Below, piece after piece: positions 59,064 through 64,000 of a DNA stretch of 64,000 bases (its first letter is position 1; each line of letters starts with the position of its first letter). Below the pieces are notes generated by a model, which saw only the letters and a program-made list of their open reading frames with translations, was not told where the DNA came from and did no database searches. Position numbers and translations under genes: made by a program. The DNA comes from Juglans regia (Eukaryota; Streptophyta; Magnoliopsida; Fagales; Juglandaceae), in the NCBI RefSeq assembly GCF_001411555.2, contig NC_049907.1, forward strand, positions 37,563,482 to 37,627,481, in the 5' to 3' direction.

Positions 59064-60060
59064 TATAAATCCACATGCGCACACACATGCACTCACACAC
59101 ACACGTGCACGCGCACTCACACATACACGTCCACATGCATAATGACACACCCAAATAGACATACACATGCACGCACAAACCCACACACACACTCACTCAC
59201 ACACACAAACTTTTATGCGCGTGCACGCACACACACACACCCAAAACACAAACACAAACACCCACACCAACATCTACACACACACACACACTCAAAAAAC
59301 AAACACAAACACACACACCCAAAACAAAAACACACCCACACCACACCCACACACACATACACATACAAGCATACGCACACGCACGCACGCCTACACACAC
59401 AAACCCGCGCACTCTCTCTCACACACACACACATACATGCATGCACATACACACAAAAACACGACGCATGCAGATACACACATAAACATGCATGCACTTA
59501 CATACACACATGCACACACAAACCCGCACTCACCCACACACACGCCCACGTGTGCATTCACCCACCCACACATGCACACACACACACTCTCTCTCTCACA
59601 CACACACACTCACTCACAGGCACACTCACACACATACATAAACCCACACGTGGACACACACACACACACCCTCACACACACTCACTCACACGCGCACTCA
59701 CACATACACGACCACATGCACAATGACGCACCCAAACAGACATACACAAGCACACTCACGCACAAACCCACACTCGCACTCACACACACAACCATTTATG
59801 CGCACACACACACACACACACACCCAAAACACAAACACCCACACCCAAAACATAAACACAAACACAAACACACACCCAAAACAAAAACGCACCCATACCA
59901 CACACACACATACAAGCACACGCACACGCACATGCACACAAGCTCGCACACACAAACCCACGCATTCACACACACACACAAACATGCATGTACATACATA
60001 AACAAACATGCACGCATGCAGATACACACATAAACATGCATGCACACACACACCCACACC
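58961..60060. repeat. CA-rich tract of module 2
   Basis: About 1.1 kb of (CA)n-type DNA with a (TC)n core near 59019-59043. It contains internal larger-scale duplications: the text around CACACGTCCACATGCATAATG near 59125 recurs near 59706 with CACGACCACATGCACAATG. Confidence 0.93.
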
Positions 60061-60715
60061 GAAATCCACCGGGTTGATTGGACCACGCGGCTGTCCTTTC
60101 CACCTGCCCAAGCTTCGACACCAATAGCTTAGCCTTTACAACCGCAAAACTACCATAAAAATAACCAACACAACACTACAATACCGCAAAAATAAATGCA
60201 TAAATTCAACCGATAAAGAAAATAAGTATCCAAAATCGTAATCATCCAAAACCAAACACAAGCAGAGAGAGAGAGAGAGAGACATACTTAGAGTAGGGAG
60301 GCCGAGGTCAAAGGAGAGGAAGAGAGAGAGAATACGACGGATGGTGGGGGCCTGAGGCATTAAGGTCGATGGACGAAGAGAGATTGAGACATGAAAGAGA
60401 TAGAAGGGGAAAAGAGAAATAGTTGCTGCGGGGAGGAGGGGTTCTAGTTTTCAACAATACCTAACAAGAAATGATCTCGTTTTGGGGAGACTCGGGACTA
60501 GGAGTCTCCACAAAACGACATCGTTTCACCTTAAAAAAATAAATGCTACATTAAAGAACGTTTATTGTCTCCAAAACCACGTTGTTTTATTAAAGAAGTT
60601 TACTTTTTCTAAATATATATGTATATATGCAAGACCGAGCAGACATGGTAAATCCTGGACGTGCTAGGGCTAGAGCCCCACACCTTTGACTCCCAGTTAA
60701 GCATATTTCTCTTCC
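60061..60715. repeat. Module segment E2
   Basis: Second homologous segment. It carries CTGCCCAAGCTTCGACACC, AGAGAGAGACATACTTAGAG, ATGGTGGGGGCCTGAGGCAT, GGGAGACTCGGGACTAGGAG and TGACTCCCAGTTAAGCATAT in the same order and spacing as E1. Confidence 0.8.
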
Positions 60716-60866
60716 ACCTATATGCGCACTTACACGTGTATTCATACGCGCAGTCACACACACACACACACCCACGTGTGCATTAACCCACCCACACACA
60801 CATTCTCTTTGTGTGTCTCTCTCACACACCCACACGCACATTCACACACACACACCCACATGCGTG

Positions 60867-60898
<32 letters not shown>

Positions 60899-61585
60899 TG
60901 TGCACTCATATAAACACAACCACATGCACAACGACAGCCAAACACACAATGACAGACCCAAACGCACACACCACCACACGTCGCACACACGAGTGCACTC
61001 CCCTATACACACACCCACACAAACACACACCCAACACACACCCACACCCACACCACACACACACACACCCAAAACACAAACACACCTACATGCACGCACG
61101 CATGCACACGCGCGCACACACGCATAGACCCACACACGCACACACAAACTTGTATAGTTGTATGCACATGCACATACACACACACCCAAAACACAAACAC
61201 AAACACAAACACACACCCACACGCACACACATGCAAAACACAAACACACCCACATGCACACACACACATGCACGCACGCACGCACGCATAAACCTTCATG
61301 CTCACTCACACACACACACAAACTTGTATGCACACACACACACACACACACCCAAAACACAAACACACAGACCCACACCATACATGCAGGCACACGGGTG
61401 CGCATACACATAAACCCGCTTGTGCACACACACACACACACAAACATGCATGCCCATACACACGCCCATCCACCCACACACACACAAATACCCAAAACAC
61501 AAACTCACAGACCCACACCACATGTAGGCACACGCTCGGGCACACCACGCACATACACACAAACCCCCCCCCCCCCCCCCCCCCC

Positions 61586-61623
<38 letters not shown>

Positions 61624-61715
61624 CATGCATGCATATACACACACAAAAATGCACACATGCAGATACACACACAAACATGCATGCACTTACACACATATAC
61701 ACAAATGCACACAAA
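60716..61715. repeat. CA-rich tract of module 3
   Basis: About 1 kb of (CA)n-type DNA containing a 22-base C-run at 61564-61585. Long alternating purine-pyrimidine tracts make it a likely Z-DNA-forming stretch; this is inference from composition. Confidence 0.93.
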
Positions 61716-62029
61716 CCTGAACCGAATGTTGCGCGGTTGATTGGATCACCGACCGTCCTTCCCACCTGCCCAAGCTTTGCCACCAATAACTTAGCCTCTA
61801 CGACACCCAAACCACCATAAAAACAACCATCAGAACACCACCCAAAATACCACCAAAATAAATGTTTAAATCCAACTTATAAACAAAAGAAGTATCCAAA
61901 ATTATAATCATCCAACATCAAACTCTAGCAGAGATAGAGAGAGACATACCTGGAGAAGGGAGGCCGAGGTTGACAGAGAGGAAGAGAGAGAGAATACGAC
62001 AGATGGTGGGGGCCTGAGACATTGAGGTT
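61716..62029. repeat. Module segment E3, truncated
   Basis: Third segment, matching the first ~315 bp of E1/E2 (CTGCCCAAGCTTTGCCACC, GAGAGAGACATACCTGGAGA, GATGGTGGGGGCCTGAGACA, ATTGAGG). It stops at 62029, where the LTR of the following copia element begins. Confidence 0.82.
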
Positions 62030-62319
62030 TGTTGAACCCAAGGTTTTAAGCTTCATATAATTATATATATCTACATATAGATTTTGATGATAACAAATGT
62101 ATTCAAGTATAAAGGAGTCTCAAGCTCAAGTTGTCTACACAATGGAGCCAAGCATATCAATGAATCAAGGATGAGCAAGAAAGGGAACAAGCTTAAAAAT
62201 AAAACTCTTAGAGTAATTTTGTACATCTCTTGATAAAATTCGAAATTGGATTAAGACTTAAAATTATTATTTTCTCATAAAGCATCAAATTGTATTTTAC
62301 ACATGTGCATGATATATTT

Positions 62320-62830
62320 GAAAATTAAAAGTTTGAAATTTAAATTTTTGAAAGATGATTGATTGTCATCTTTCACATGTGCATGACATGATTAAAAGTT
62401 TGAATTTTAAAAATTTGAAAAATGATTGATTGTCATCTTTCACATGTGCATGTTTTGCTTGAAAACTTTGAAAAGTGGTTGATGCTCTTTTTGACATATG
62501 CAAAAGATAGATGATTTTGTTTGAAAAATTTGAAAGTAAATAGTGCTCCTTTTGTCATATGCGAAAAGTAAAAGATTAGGTTTGAAAATTTTGAAAAGTG
62601 ATTGATGTTCTTTTCGACATATGCAAAAAGTAAAAGATTAGGTTTGAAAACTTTTCAACATGATCTTGTTTGAAAATTTTGAAAAGTAAATCATGCTCAC
62701 TTTGTCGTATGTGAAAAGTAAAAGGTTAGGTTTGAAAAATTTGAAAATTGAATGATGTTGTCTTTGACAATTGCAAAAAGGAGAAACTTTGGTTTGAAGA
62801 TTTTGAAAAGTGAGTGTGCTTCTTTTTGAT
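62320..62830. repeat. ~60-bp degenerate tandem repeat inside the LTR
   Basis: Six to eight units of the form GGTTTGAAAATTTTGAAAAG, GATTGATG, TTTGACATATGCAAAAAG, spaced about 55-75 bp. This is an unusual U3-region repeat of the LTR. Confidence 0.75.
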
Positions 62831-63545
62831 GTATGAATCTTTTTAAATTTGAAAATGAAATCTTATATGTCTATAAATTGATCAATTGAGATCTTCAAAC
62901 AAATAGCACAACAACACAACAACAAGAGCATATGCATATTATTTACAACATGCATTCAAAGTTTTCAATCTCTATTCTCTAAACATTGAGCCTTAACCCT
63001 TGTTCATTTTGAGGGAGATATAGTTTGCACTATATTGTTCTTATTTCACTCATTGAGAAGTATTTTGTGATAACCTACCCACTATCAGCTCTTGTATCAG
63101 TAAAATGGTGTATATAACCCTGATGTGTGTAGAAGGGGTTCTACACAGGGAATAATTGAATCACCACATATAAGGTGATTGCAAGTGTAGATGGTGTTCT
63201 ACACAAATTATTTGTAGCGGTACTGGTCAAAGGTGTAATAGGTTTCTATCTCCACATGAAGGTGGGTGAATAGTGAATTTGAGAATCCTCATTGGGTAGC
63301 TTGAGGCGAGGACCTAGGCAGTGAGGCTGAACCTCGTTAAAATACTGAGTTTGCTTCTTTCTTACCCTTCATCTTTATATTTACTACTGCTTCCTATTCT
63401 ATTTATATTTTATATTGTGTACTTTGTTTATAATTGTTAATTTTAGAACCCAATTCACCATTTCTTATGTTAGTCATCTGGGCAATAATTGGTATCAGAA
63501 CAATGACTCTTTTATAAGATTAACTATACTTTGAGTTAAGATCTT

Positions 63546-64000
63546 ATGGCTAACATTGCAGCTACATTCGGTAAAGGCCAATCTAGCAATCAGCCTCCGC
63601 TATTTTGCAGAGACAATTACACATTTTGGAAAGCTAGAATGAGAATCTTTTTTCAATCTCAAGGTCGAGAAATTTGGAGATGCATTGTAAATGGACCTTA
63701 TATCCTAACAAAAATTGTTGATGGAGTAAGGGTCAAAAGGAAGAAGAAAAGTTCAATCGTGAAGATGACAAAATTACAACATTGAATTCAACGGCTATAA
63801 ATCTCCTATATCATTGAATTCAACGGCTCTCAATGGGAATGAGTTCAATAGAATAATGACTTACAAGACGACAAAAGAAATTTGGAATAACTTGGAAGTT
63901 ACTTATGAATGAACTTCGCAAGTCAAGAAAAAAAAATTTATATTCTTACTCATGAATATGAAATGTTTAAAATGAATGATGATGAATCTATATCTTGTAT
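63546..64000 (+). pseudogene. Copia gag, decayed, partial at the window edge
   Basis: Starts MANIAATFGKGQSSNQPPLF; the block NYTFWKARMRIFFQSQGREI is the hallmark of plant copia gag (UBN2/DUF4219-type). The first frame stops at 63783-63785. Similarity continues in other frames (NEFNRIMTYKTTKEIWNNLE-like, then LTHEYEMFKMNDDESIS) to the window end, so frameshifts have killed this copy. In live elements gag forms the virus-like particle. Confidence 0.8.

Larger units (their letters stand above)
62030..64000 (+). mobile_element. Ty1/copia retrotransposon, 5' part, running off the window
   Basis: The 5' LTR is about 62030-63484, beginning TGTTGAACCC and ending TGGGCA. It is followed by a primer binding site TGGTATCAGAAC at 63490-63501 (initiator-Met tRNA type) and gag. 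A TATA-like TATAAAT is at 62872. It inserted into module segment E3. The rest of the element lies beyond the window. Confidence 0.85.

Noticed and set aside
57700..61820. Many long open frames in all six phases (Thr/His-rich or Val/Cys-rich)
   Set aside because: They are translations of CA-rich microsatellite DNA; every phase is open because the dinucleotide text lacks stop codons. No start context, domain or exon border supports a gene.
1..64000. CRISPR arrays, rRNA genes, bacterial-type operons or an integrated virus
   Set aside because: None of the spaced repeats has CRISPR geometry, and I saw no rRNA or tRNA sequence. All reverse-transcriptase genes belong to LINE or copia elements of plants.

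Overview
The window is nuclear DNA from a flowering plant. It contains intron-split plant genes with GT..AG borders, plant-type transposable elements on nearly every kilobase, AT-rich intergenic DNA and many microsatellites. The gene set (a plant selenoprotein-F homologue without Sec, a bHLH153-like factor, a sieve-element-occlusion gene, an ACC-oxidase fragment) points to a eudicot. The dense AT-rich MITEs ending in GTTTGGATAGTGAG feel like a woody Fagales genome such as the walnut family, but I cannot verify that from the sequence alone.

Layout: 582-4696 is a CACTA-superfamily element with a GAT target duplication. It carries a captured, broken ACC-oxidase gene and a second antisense gene-like piece. 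4770-6930 is a decayed En/Spm (Transposase_24-type) ORF and 7320-10085 a decayed LINE. 11402-16957 is an apparently intact four-exon selenoprotein-F (15 kDa selenoprotein) gene on the plus strand; its 3.7-kb first intron holds an antisense, internally deleted Ty1/copia element with both LTRs. 18422-20412 (minus strand, convergent) is a five-exon bHLH153-like gene whose fourth exon lacks one base. The two genes correspond to the Arabidopsis neighbours At1g05720 and At1g05710 as I remember them, so this is probably a conserved gene pair.

From 22.5 to 42 kb there is no gene I can support. The stretch is AT-rich and packed with MITEs, including a GC-rich hAT element (25641-26226, 8-bp duplication), at least ten copies of one palindromic AT-rich family, and two copies of a Mutator-like family with perfect 9-bp duplications. 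A truncated LINE tail lies at 38.3-38.9 kb.

42.27-52.45 kb (minus strand) is a sieve element occlusion (SEO) pseudogene. Four different elements sit inside its coding exons: a 5.3-kb LINE (13-bp duplication), a 138-bp CACTA MITE (3-bp), a 561-bp hAT MITE (8-bp) and a 170-bp Mutator-like MITE (9-bp). At each site, ignoring the insert and one copy of the duplication leaves the local reading frame continuous. The pseudogene also has nonsense codons and frameshifts. The LINE itself is interrupted by a plus-strand LINE tail and a CACTA end.

53-57 kb has another truncated LINE, a possible LTR-like repeat and a FAR1/FRS-like (MULE-derived) pseudogene. 57.1-57.7 kb is a four-copy ~167-bp tandem array. 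57.8-62.03 kb consists of three tandem modules, each a CA-rich tract followed by a homologous ~0.3-0.7-kb segment. The third module is cut by a Ty1/copia element (62030 to the window end) with a 1.45-kb LTR, primer binding site and decayed gag. Only the selenoprotein-F gene, and possibly the bHLH gene if its frameshift is an assembly error, look functional.
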